From Methylobacteriaceae bacterium (GTDB lineage: Bacteria > Pseudomonadota > Alphaproteobacteria > Rhizobiales > Beijerinckiaceae), in contig JACKJC010000001.1 of the NCBI GenBank assembly GCA_020638195.1, positions 299,001-363,000 of the forward strand: 64,000 nt of DNA. The letters are read 5' to 3'. The translations under genes were made by a program, and so were the position numbers. How positions within the stretch are numbered: position 1 is the first letter of the stretch; each line of letters starts with the position of its first letter. This document shows positions 15,761 through 23,473 of the stretch, in pieces. The notes below the pieces were generated by a model that saw only the letters and a list, made by a program, of their open reading frames with translations, was not told the origin of the DNA and ran no database searches.

Positions 15761-17521
15761 TCAGGCGGCGGCCGCCTCGTCGGCGGCGCCGGTTTCTATG
15801 ATGCGGGCGTCTGCGAAATGCACGCCCTGCAAGTATTCCACGCCCCATTCGGTCAGCAGGTTCGCGGTTTCCGCGTCCTCCACCCATTCCGCCACGATCG
15901 GCAGGTTCATGTGGTGGGCGAGATCGACCAGCGTCCGCACGAAGAAGCGGTCGTCGGGAGAGCGCGCGAGATTCTGCACGAAGGCGCCGTCCATCTTGAT
16001 GAGATCGAACGGCAGACGCCTGAGGTTGCGGAACGATGTGTGGCCCGCGCCGAAATCATCCATGGCGACGCGCACGCCGAGCGAACGCGCGCAGGAAATG
16101 GCGGCATGCGTCGCCTCGACGTCGGCGATGGCGCTGGTCTCGGTGATCTCGACGATCAGGCGCGGGGCGAGCGACGGATTCTGACCGATCATCGCCTTGA
16201 AGCGTTCAGGCCAGTCGGGATCGTGAACGGTCGCGCCGGAGACGTTGACCGACAGCGTGAGCTGCGGGTCGGCGACGAGCCGCGCGAGCGCGAGCTCCAT
16301 CACGCGCTGGTCGAGCAGATGCACGAGGCCGGCTTTTTCTGCTACCGGCAGGATGGCGCCCGGCGAGACGATCGATCCGTCGGGCTGCCGGAGTCGGATC
16401 AGCGCCTCGCTGAACGCGGGCCGGCGGGTCTTCGAATCGATGATCGGCTGCAGCGCCAGCGTCACGCGCCCGTCGTTGAGCGCGCCGACGATCTCGTCGG
16501 CCATGCGCGCGGCCTGCACGCGATTGTCGTTGCGCGCGAGCGAGGGCTCGTAGGCGATCAGGCGCGTCGCGCCCGAAGCGCGCGCCAGATCGAGCGCTTC
16601 CTCGGCATGCTGGAACAGAAGATTGGCGGTGCGACCGTCGCGCGGCGCTGCGACTCCGCCGATGCGCAAAGCCACCGGAATCGGCCCCGCGCTCGTCTCG
16701 ATCGGCGCATGGCTCGTTTCATTGAGGAAGCGCTGCGCAGCGATCATCATCTGTTCGCGGTCGCAATTGTCGAGCACCAGCGCGAATTTGGCGCCGGCGT
16801 AGCGCCCGAGCGAATCCGGCCCGCGCATCGTGCCGCGCAGCCGCTTCGCGGTCCCCGCGATCACTTCGTCGGCGACGTCGTAGCCGTAGGTGCGATTGAG
16901 GACGAACAGGTTCTCCAGGCTCGCCAGCAGAATGCAGAAATGCGTCTGCTTGCCCGGCGTGCGCGACAGATGCCGCGTGACGATTTCGAGAACATGCGCG
17001 CGATTGTAGCAATTGGTCAGCGCGTCGAAGCGCGACCGGAACTCCAGTTCGCGTTCCGCCTCGTAGTGGCTGGTGATGACGCGGATCAACCCGTGCGCCC
17101 GTGCGGCCTTGCCGTCCGCGCCGGCGAACCAGCGGCCCGTATCCTCGAGCCACACGACCTGATTCGTCCTCGCGCCGCCGACAGCGATGCCGTAGCGCGC
17201 GCGATAGGAAACGCCCGCGCCGCTGTCCGACGCGGTCGAGCCCGTGATCGCCGCATAACGCGTGGCGGCGCTGTCGGAGGTGATCAATTCGCCGAAGGAG
17301 CGCCCGCTCGAGATCTGGTCGAGATTGCCGACGCCGAGAACATTGAGCGCATTGGGGCCCCAGGTCAGGCGGTCGCTGACTACGTCCCAGTCGTAGACGA
17401 CCTCGCCGATCGAATCGAGAATCGCACGCGGATCCGGCGCGCCGCCAGAAGGCGCGGCAGCCGGCGCGGGCGCCGGCTGAACGCTGCCTTGTGCGTCCGA
17501 CCGAAGCGGACGCTGAACCAT
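15761..17521 (-). CDS. PAS-GGDEF-EAL protein, probable c-di-GMP phosphodiesterase
   Basis: About 586 aa from the ATG at 17521; a TTG ten codons upstream is an alternative start. A PAS-like sensor occupies roughly residues 35-150 (ILDSIGEVVYDWDVVSDRLTW). A GGDEF-like domain follows (about 155-310) but its signature is degenerate, RYAGAKFALVL, so cyclase activity is unlikely. The EAL domain (about 330-565) keeps the catalytic set: SEALIRLRQPDG (ExLxR), LSVNVSG, IVEITET, MDDFGAG, DLIKMDG, AEWVED and YLQGVHFA. It should therefore hydrolyse c-di-GMP under control of the PAS domain. No transmembrane segment is seen, so it is cytoplasmic. It is convergent with phaR. Confidence 0.85.
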   Translation of the reverse strand: MVQRPLRSDAQGSVQPAPAPAAAPSGGAPDPRAILDSIGEVVYDWDVVSDRLTWGPNALNVLGVGNLDQISSGRSFGELITSDSAATRYAAITGSTASDSGAGVSYRARYGIAVGGARTNQVVWLEDTGRWFAGADGKAARAHGLIRVITSHYEAERELEFRSRFDALTNCYNRAHVLEIVTRHLSRTPGKQTHFCILLASLENLFVLNRTYGYDVADEVIAGTAKRLRGTMRGPDSLGRYAGAKFALVLDNCDREQMMIAAQRFLNETSHAPIETSAGPIPVALRIGGVAAPRDGRTANLLFQHAEEALDLARASGATRLIAYEPSLARNDNRVQAARMADEIVGALNDGRVTLALQPIIDSKTRRPAFSEALIRLRQPDGSIVSPGAILPVAEKAGLVHLLDQRVMELALARLVADPQLTLSVNVSGATVHDPDWPERFKAMIGQNPSLAPRLIVEITETSAIADVEATHAAISCARSLGVRVAMDDFGAGHTSFRNLRRLPFDLIKMDGAFVQNLARSPDDRFFVRTLVDLAHHMNLPIVAEWVEDAETANLLTEWGVEYLQGVHFADARIIETGAADEAAAA

Positions 17522-17676
17522 TTTGCGAATATCCAAGAGGTCACCAGACAAAAATAGCGCTGGCGAGGATCGTGGCGCGGGCCGGTAATATTTTCTTTAA
17601 CGAACGCCGAACCCCGCGCCTGCCAATCCGCGCGAGACGCCTCCCCCATGCGCGAAAAACATGCGAAAAGAGGGCG

Positions 17677-18435
17677 ATGCGCCTCGATGTCGTGGATCTC
17701 AGAACTTTCTACGCCTCACCCTTGGGCGTGGTTACCGGCAGGTTTCTGACCGCCACGATACGGGCGCGCTGGAGCAATTGCGGCGGCATGGCGGTCATGG
17801 GGATCGGCTACGCGCTGCCCTACCTCCAGCAGTTTCGCGACGAGGCCGTGCGGGTCCTAGCCTTCATGCCTGCCGAGCAGGGCGTGGTGAACTGGCCGAC
17901 CTCCGGCCCCTCCGCTTCCGCGCTGGTGGAAACCACCGCCCTGCCCCTGCCCGATTCCTGCATCGATCGCGTGCTCGTGGTCCACGCGCTGGAGACGAGC
18001 GAGCAGGCGCGCGAACTTCTGGCCGAGATCTGGCGCATTCTGACGCCGGGCGGCCGCATGATCCTGATCGCGCCGAACCGCGGCGGCCTGTGGTCGCGCG
18101 TCGACACGACGCCTTTCGGCCACGGCCAGCCGTTTTCCCGTGGCCAGCTGCGCGAATTGATGCGCGAAACCATGTTCTCGCCCATCCACTGGGGCGAGGC
18201 GCTCTACGGCGCGCCGTTCCAGCGCCGCTTCCTGCTGCGTCTCGCGCCGATCCTCGAACGCATCGGGGCGCGCCTGTCGCTGCCCGGCGCAGGCGTGCTC
18301 GTGGTGGAGGCCACCAAACAGCTCTATCGCCCCGTCGGCCTGCGCCGCGCCGCGCGACGCGCGCTGCCGCTGCCCGCCGAACCGGTGCTCGCTCCGACCG
18401 GCGCCAGCGTCATGCCGCGCGAGGCGAAGACATGA
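17677..18435 (+). CDS. SAM-dependent methyltransferase-like protein
   Basis: 252 aa, start chosen at 17677 after AGAGGG. The fold is of the methyltransferase-11 type: MAVMGIGYALPYL stands where motif I (xxDxGxGxG) is expected, so the glycine-rich loop is altered; TALPLPDSCIDRVLVVHALE and EIWRILTPGGRMILIAPN are the conserved downstream signatures. The weak motif I leaves catalytic activity open. It overlaps the next gene by 4 nt (ATGA), so the two are translationally coupled. Confidence 0.7.
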   Translation: MRLDVVDLRTFYASPLGVVTGRFLTATIRARWSNCGGMAVMGIGYALPYLQQFRDEAVRVLAFMPAEQGVVNWPTSGPSASALVETTALPLPDSCIDRVLVVHALETSEQARELLAEIWRILTPGGRMILIAPNRGGLWSRVDTTPFGHGQPFSRGQLRELMRETMFSPIHWGEALYGAPFQRRFLLRLAPILERIGARLSLPGAGVLVVEATKQLYRPVGLRRAARRALPLPAEPVLAPTGASVMPREAKT

Positions 18436-19100
18436 GCAATCTGATGGTCGTCGCTGGCGCGACCGGCCTCGTCGGCGCTTCCGCCATCGACATCGCCCTT
18501 CAGCGCGGCTGGCGGGTGATCGCGCTCGCGCGCAATCCCGCGAAGCTGAAGCAGCGGGCGGGCCTCGAGACGATCGCAGCCGATTTCGACGATCTGTCCA
18601 CGCTCGCCGACACGCTGAAGCCGCAGGCGCCGAAGGCCTTCCTCTGCGCGCTCGGCACGACGATCGGGATCGCCGGTTCGCAACCCGCCTTCGCCAAGGT
18701 CGACCGCGATTATGTAGCGGCTTTCGCGCGGCTCGGCGTCCTGTGCGGCGCGCGATCCTTCGGGCTCGTTTCGGCGGTGGGCGCCAGCGCCGCTTCCGCG
18801 AATTTCTACCTGCGCACCAAGGGCGAGGCGGAGGTCGCGGTTCGCGCGGCCGGCTATGATCATGTCGAGATCGCGCGCCCGAGTTTCCTTGTCGGCGAGC
18901 GGATCGAGAACCGTCCCGGCGAGGGTCTGGCGACAGCGGTTTCACGGGCGTTGTCGCCGCTGCTCGCCGGCCCTCTGTCGAAATACCGGCCGATATCTGG
19001 CGCCGACGTCGCCGGCGCGCTCGTCGCCGGGCTGGAACTGCCGCAACGCGGACTATTCATTCGCCACTACGCAGACCTGCGCGCGATGGCGCGAGCCTGA
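18432..19100 (+). CDS. NAD(P)-binding Rossmann-fold protein (atypical SDR, HTATIP2/epimerase-like)
   Basis: 222 aa, starting inside the previous gene's stop (ATGA). The N-terminus MSNLMVVAGATGLVGASAID is a GxxGxxG dinucleotide loop, followed by VIALARNPAKL. LVSAVGASAASANFYLRTKGEAEVAV carries the Ser and YxxxK-type residues of atypical SDRs, and VEIARPSFLVGER is common in the HTATIP2/NmrA-like subgroup. The function is not known; it could be a redox enzyme or a regulatory dinucleotide sensor. Confidence 0.75.
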   Translation: MSNLMVVAGATGLVGASAIDIALQRGWRVIALARNPAKLKQRAGLETIAADFDDLSTLADTLKPQAPKAFLCALGTTIGIAGSQPAFAKVDRDYVAAFARLGVLCGARSFGLVSAVGASAASANFYLRTKGEAEVAVRAAGYDHVEIARPSFLVGERIENRPGEGLATAVSRALSPLLAGPLSKYRPISGADVAGALVAGLELPQRGLFIRHYADLRAMARA

Positions 19101-19164
19101 CCTTGCCGCATGGGCCGCGGTAGCGCTAGCATGCCAGAATAACGATTCCCCGGGAGGACGAATA

Positions 19165-19944
19165 ATGACTGCAAGCGCGCCCCTCGCGCACTTGGCCCGC
19201 CGTCTGCGCGCTGGCGAGACCCTGTTCATGTCCTGGTGTGGCATGAACGACGCCGCCATCGCCGAAACATCTGTGCGCGAGGATTTCGACGCCGCGCTGA
19301 TCGACATGCAGCACGGCGCCGTCGACTTCACGACGACGGTGCAGGCGATCGGCATGGTCGGGCTAGCCGGCAAGCCGGCGATCGCGCGCGTTCCCGTCGG
19401 CGAATTCGCCACCGCCTCGCGTTTGCTCGACGCCGGCGCCGCGGCCATCGTCGCGCCGATGATCAACAGCGAGGCGGATGCGAAGCGTTTCGCGAGTTTC
19501 GTGAAGTTTCCGCCGATCGGCGAGCGCAGCTGGGGGCCGCATCGCGCCTTCGGTCTCTCGGGTCTCGAGGGCGAAGCCTATTTCCACAAGGCGAACGAAC
19601 TGCATCTCGCCATCGCCATGATCGAGACGCGCGAGGCGCTCGACGCGCTCGATTCCATCCTCGACGTTCCCGGCATCGACGGCGTGTTCGTCGGTCCGTC
19701 CGATCTGTCGATTGCGCTGACCAAGGGCGCCGTCGTCGACGCCGGCCATCCGGAAGTCGACAAGGCGCTCGATCACATCGGCGCGCGTTGCAAGGCCAAG
19801 GGCAAGGTCGCCGGCGCTTTCTGCATGACCGGCAAGCGCGCCAAGGAAGTCGCGGCCAAAGGCTTCCGCCTCTGCTCGATCTCCACCGACGGCATGATGA
19901 TGCGCCTCGGCGCGCGGATGGAGCTGAAAGCAGCGCGCGGCTAA
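19165..19944 (+). CDS. HpcH/HpaI-family class II aldolase (2-oxo-acid aldolase-like)
   Basis: 259 aa; ATG at 19165 after GGGAGGA. TIM barrel of the HpcH/HpaI family: EDFDAALIDMQHGAVD (active-site Asp/His), AAIVAPMINSEADAKRF, MIETREALDALDSIL (metal-binding Glu), and GVFVGPSDLSIAL (metal-binding Asp) are all present. Relatives cleave 4-hydroxy-2-oxoheptanedioate or 2-keto-3-deoxy acids to pyruvate plus an aldehyde. The last four nucleotides overlap the end of the convergent nuoD-like gene. Confidence 0.85.
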   Translation: MTASAPLAHLARRLRAGETLFMSWCGMNDAAIAETSVREDFDAALIDMQHGAVDFTTTVQAIGMVGLAGKPAIARVPVGEFATASRLLDAGAAAIVAPMINSEADAKRFASFVKFPPIGERSWGPHRAFGLSGLEGEAYFHKANELHLAIAMIETREALDALDSILDVPGIDGVFVGPSDLSIALTKGAVVDAGHPEVDKALDHIGARCKAKGKVAGAFCMTGKRAKEVAAKGFRLCSISTDGMMMRLGARMELKAARG

Positions 19945-21128
19945 CGGTCGATTTCGCCGAACACGATGTCGAGCGAGCCGATGATCGCCGAGACATCGGC
20001 CAGCATATGCTTGCGCGCCATGAAATCGATCGCCTGAAGGCCCGCGAAGGACGGCGCGCGTATCTTGCAGCGATACGGCCGATTCGATCCGTCGGAAACC
20101 AGGTAGACGCCGAACTCGCCCTTCGGCGCCTCGACCGCGGCGTAGATTTCGCCCGCAGGCACGTGGAAGCCCTCGGTATAGAGTTTGAAATGTTCGATGG
20201 TCGCCTCCATCGAACGCTTCATCGTGGCGCGAGACGGCGGCGCTATCTTGGTGTTTCGGGTAATGATCGGACCCTTGCTCTCCGGCTCCCGCAGCTTCGC
20301 GACGCATTGCTTCATGATGTGCGTCGACTGGCGCATTTCCTCCATGCGGACGAGATAGCGGTCGTAGCAATCGCCATGCTTGCCAACTGGTATGTCGAAG
20401 TCGAACTCCTCGTAGCATTCGTAGGGTTGCGCCTTGCGCAGGTCCCAGCCGGCGCCGCTCGCGCGCAGCATCACGCCGGTAAAGCCGAACGAATAAGCAT
20501 CATCTAGCGGCACGACGCCGATGTCGACATTGCGCTGCTTGAAGATACGGTTGTCGGTCAGCAACTCCTCGAGATCGTCGCAGACGCCGAGGAACGGGTC
20601 GCAAAATGCGAGAATGTCGTCGATCAGTTCGGGCGTGAGATCCTGATGCACGCCGCCCGGACGGAAATAATTGGCGTGCAGGCGCGCGCCGGAGGCGCGC
20701 TCGTAGAACACCATCAGCTTCTCGCGCTCCTCGAAACCCCATAGCGGTGGCGTGAGCGCGCCGATGTCCATAGCCTGCGTCGTGATGTTGAGGAGATGTG
20801 ACAGCAGCCGGCCAATTTCCGAATAGAGCACGCGGATCAACTGGCCGCGACGGGGAACGGGCAGTCCAAGCATCCTTTCGATGGCCAGGCAGAAAGCGTG
20901 CTCCTGATTCATCGGCGCGACATAGTCGAGCCGATCGAAATAGGGCAGCGCCTGCAGGTAGGTGCGCGCCTCGATCAACTTTTCGGTGCCGCGATGCAGA
21001 AGCCCGATATGCGGATCGACGCGCTCGACCACCTCGCCGTCGAGCTCAAGCACCAGCCGCAACACACCGTGCGCGGCGGGATGCTGCGGACCGAAATTGA
21101 TCGTGAAGTTCCGAAACGGTTCCGTCAT
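19941..21128 (-). CDS. nuoD: NADH-quinone oxidoreductase subunit D (solitary copy)
   Basis: 395 aa from the ATG at 21128 (MTEPFRNFTINFGPQHPAAH). Full-length 49-kDa subunit of complex I with the expected INFGPQHPAAHGVLR, VDPHIGLLHRGTEKLIE, YVAPMNQEHAFCLAIE and the C-terminal DIVFGEIDR. NuoD forms the quinone pocket with NuoB. No nuoA, B, C, E or later nuo gene flanks it: upstream is a GMC oxidoreductase and downstream a convergent aldolase. It is either a paralogue outside the main nuo operon or the product of operon splitting. Confidence 0.9.
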   Translation of the reverse strand: MTEPFRNFTINFGPQHPAAHGVLRLVLELDGEVVERVDPHIGLLHRGTEKLIEARTYLQALPYFDRLDYVAPMNQEHAFCLAIERMLGLPVPRRGQLIRVLYSEIGRLLSHLLNITTQAMDIGALTPPLWGFEEREKLMVFYERASGARLHANYFRPGGVHQDLTPELIDDILAFCDPFLGVCDDLEELLTDNRIFKQRNVDIGVVPLDDAYSFGFTGVMLRASGAGWDLRKAQPYECYEEFDFDIPVGKHGDCYDRYLVRMEEMRQSTHIMKQCVAKLREPESKGPIITRNTKIAPPSRATMKRSMEATIEHFKLYTEGFHVPAGEIYAAVEAPKGEFGVYLVSDGSNRPYRCKIRAPSFAGLQAIDFMARKHMLADVSAIIGSLDIVFGEIDR

Positions 21129-21326
21129 CGCACGGCGTCTTTCGCTTGCGAGAACCCGTTCACATGACGCCGCGCCGGAAGATGTCCAGAAGCGCGCGAT
21201 CGAAGGCTCGCCTGCGCCCGCGCAGAAGCTCACGCTCTGTGCGAGGCCGCGCCTCGACGACAATGGCTAGGCGCGCGCTTGCAATTTTTTCGCCGATCGA
21301 CGATTGGCGGGACCGCCGACCGTCGC

Positions 21327-22946
21327 CTATCGCGCGTCTTGCAGAATGTAGCTCGCGCCTTTCTCGGCGATCATCGCCGTGGGCGTATTCGTATTGCCTG
21401 ACGTGATCGTCGGCATGATAGAGGCGTCGACGACGCGCAGGCCCGTGATTCCGAACAGGCGCAGCCGCTCATCGACCACGGCCGACGGATCGCTCGCGAG
21501 CCCCATCTTGGCTGTGCCGACCGGATGAAAGATCGTCGTGCCGATATCGCCGGCGGCCCTCGCGAGCGAGGCGTCGTCGTCGCCGACCTGCGGCCCCGGC
21601 AGATATTCTTCCGGCCGATAGGCTTGCAGAGCTGGCTGGCGCATCAGGCGCCGCGTCACGCGGATCGCGTCGGCCGCCACCTGCCGGTCTTCGTCGGTCG
21701 ACAGATAGTTCGGCGCGATTCTGGGCGCGGCGCCAATGTCGCGAGACCCGATCCGGAGCGTTCCGCGCGACGACGGCCGCAGGTTGCAGGCCGCGACCGT
21801 GATGGCGGGGAATCGGTGGAGCGGCTCGCCGAACTTGTCGAGCGACAGCGGCTGGACGTGGAACTCGATGTCCGCGCGCTCCTTGCTCTCGGTCGAGCGC
21901 GTGAAAATGCCGAGTTGCGAAGGGGCCATCGTCAACGGACCGCGACGCCGCAGCGCATAGTCGATCCCCATCCAGGCGCGGCGCGGCAGAGAATAATAGG
22001 TTTCGTTCAGCGTACGTATGCCATGCACCTTGTAGATGGCGCGTTGCTGGAGATGATCCTGCAGATTGCGGCCGACGCCCGGCAGATCGAGCGCGACATC
22101 GATGCCGAGCGGCTGGAGCCATTCGCCAGGGCCGATTCCGGAGCGATGCAGAACCTGGATCGACCCGATCGAACCCGCGCAGAGAATGACTTCGCCTTTC
22201 GCCCGCGCTTCGACCATTTCGCCGCCCTGCCTGAAAGCGACGCCGATGGCGCGGCCGTGCTCCAGGAGCAGGCGATCCGCTTCGACACCGGTTTCGAGCC
22301 GCAGGTTCGGGCGCGACAGAACGGGCTTCAGAAAGCCCCGCGCGGAGGACCAGCGGCGGCCGGCCTTCTGATTGACGTGAAAATATCCGACGCCCTCGTT
22401 GTCGCCGGTGTTGAAATCCGGCGTGCGCGGAACGCCCATCTGCACTGCGGCGTCTGCAACGGCGTCGAGCACCTGCCAAGCGATGCGCGGCGGCTCGATA
22501 CGCCAGCCGCCACCGACGCCGTGATGTTCGCTGGCGCCCAGGAAGTGGTCCTCGAGCCGCTTGAACGCGGGCAGGACATCGTCCCACCCCCATCCTGGCA
22601 GACCCAACTGACGCCAGTGATCGTAATCTGCGGCCTGCCCGCGCATGGAAATCATGGCGTTGATGGCCGAGGAGCCGCCGATGACCTTGCCGCGCGGATA
22701 GCCGAGCGCGCGGCCGTTCAGGCCGGGCTCCGCCTCCGTCCTGAACATCCAGTCCGATCGCGGATTGCCGATGGCGAAGAGATAGCCGACGGGAATGTGG
22801 AACCAGATCCAGTTGTCCCGGCCGCCCGCCTCGAGCAGCAGGACGCGTTTTCCGGGATCGGCCGACAGACGGTTCGCGACGATGCAACCGGCCGTGCCCG
22901 CGCCGACGACGATATAGTCGAATTCTCCGTCGAGCCGCCTGGCCAT
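21327..22946 (-). CDS. GMC-family flavin oxidoreductase (choline dehydrogenase-like)
   Basis: 539 aa; ATG at 22946 after GAGGAGAGG. The FAD-binding N-terminus is FDYIVVGAGTAGCIVANRLS, with LLLEAGG and the GMC signature GYPRGKVIGGSSAINAMI. GMC signature 2 is EVILCAGSIGSIQVLHRSGIG, and the catalytic His region is TTIFHPVGTAKMG, with NTPTAMIAEKGA at the end. Such enzymes oxidise alcohols (choline, polyethylene glycol, aliphatic alcohols). Substrate unknown. It is the last chromosomal gene before the integrated element. Confidence 0.9.
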   Translation of the reverse strand: MARRLDGEFDYIVVGAGTAGCIVANRLSADPGKRVLLLEAGGRDNWIWFHIPVGYLFAIGNPRSDWMFRTEAEPGLNGRALGYPRGKVIGGSSAINAMISMRGQAADYDHWRQLGLPGWGWDDVLPAFKRLEDHFLGASEHHGVGGGWRIEPPRIAWQVLDAVADAAVQMGVPRTPDFNTGDNEGVGYFHVNQKAGRRWSSARGFLKPVLSRPNLRLETGVEADRLLLEHGRAIGVAFRQGGEMVEARAKGEVILCAGSIGSIQVLHRSGIGPGEWLQPLGIDVALDLPGVGRNLQDHLQQRAIYKVHGIRTLNETYYSLPRRAWMGIDYALRRRGPLTMAPSQLGIFTRSTESKERADIEFHVQPLSLDKFGEPLHRFPAITVAACNLRPSSRGTLRIGSRDIGAAPRIAPNYLSTDEDRQVAADAIRVTRRLMRQPALQAYRPEEYLPGPQVGDDDASLARAAGDIGTTIFHPVGTAKMGLASDPSAVVDERLRLFGITGLRVVDASIMPTITSGNTNTPTAMIAEKGASYILQDAR

Positions 22947-23037
22947 CCGATGCCTCTCCTCGCGGGGATCTCAGAATATACGGCTCTGCATAACACGTCG
23001 CAGGGCTGGCGAGCGCCGAAACGTCGGACCGATCGTA

Positions 23038-23051
23038 TGGTGCCCCTGGCC
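23038..23051 (+). repeat. Left attachment-site repeat of the integrated element
   Basis: TGGTGCCCCTGGCC here is identical, in the same orientation, to 44470-44483, the 3' end of tRNA-Leu including its CCA. It marks the boundary between the GMC oxidoreductase promoter region and the accessory genes. Only 14 nt match and the flanks diverge, so the exact crossover is not defined. Confidence 0.65.
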
Positions 23052-23174
23052 TCTCCCAAAAATATGGCCCATAAAGCTGAAATATTTTTCAATTCCAGCT
23101 CGGCTCTGCCCCTCCAACCCGTTTTTCAACCCGATCTGAAAGCCGCAGCACGGGCTGCGGGGCGCTTCTCGCCT

Positions 23175-23408
23175 TTAGGTCCGGTCGGCATGAAGCCGCT
23201 CAAGCGCATCGACGATTTGTTCGGCACGCTTGATAAGCGCATCTTTCGAAGGCTGGAAGACGCCCTTCGCGGCCACTCCCCCGACAAGCGCGGCGTCGGC
23301 TTCAGTTTCAGCAAGCCGATTGACCCGACTGTGGATTTCGCCGAGCAAATCCCACAGTCTCTGTTCGTCTCTGTCCACGCTAGAGGCCTCCTGCTTTGCG
23401 CTAAGCAT
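23175..23408 (-). CDS. Small hypothetical protein
   Basis: 77 aa, acidic and helical (MLSAKQEASSVDRDEQRLWD; later a Leu/Ala-rich helix ending VDALERLHADRT). The ATG at 23408 has GGAG seven nucleotides upstream, which supports real translation. It lies 65 nt after the large ATP-grasp/MazG gene on the same strand, so it may be the last gene of that operon. No family was recognised. Confidence 0.5.
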   Translation of the reverse strand: MLSAKQEASSVDRDEQRLWDLLGEIHSRVNRLAETEADAALVGGVAAKGVFQPSKDALIKRAEQIVDALERLHADRT

Positions 23409-23473
23409 AGCGTTCTCCGTCCGCGCCCAGGCGAGTCGTATTAAGCGCCTCGCGCGCGTAGTGGTCCTACGAG

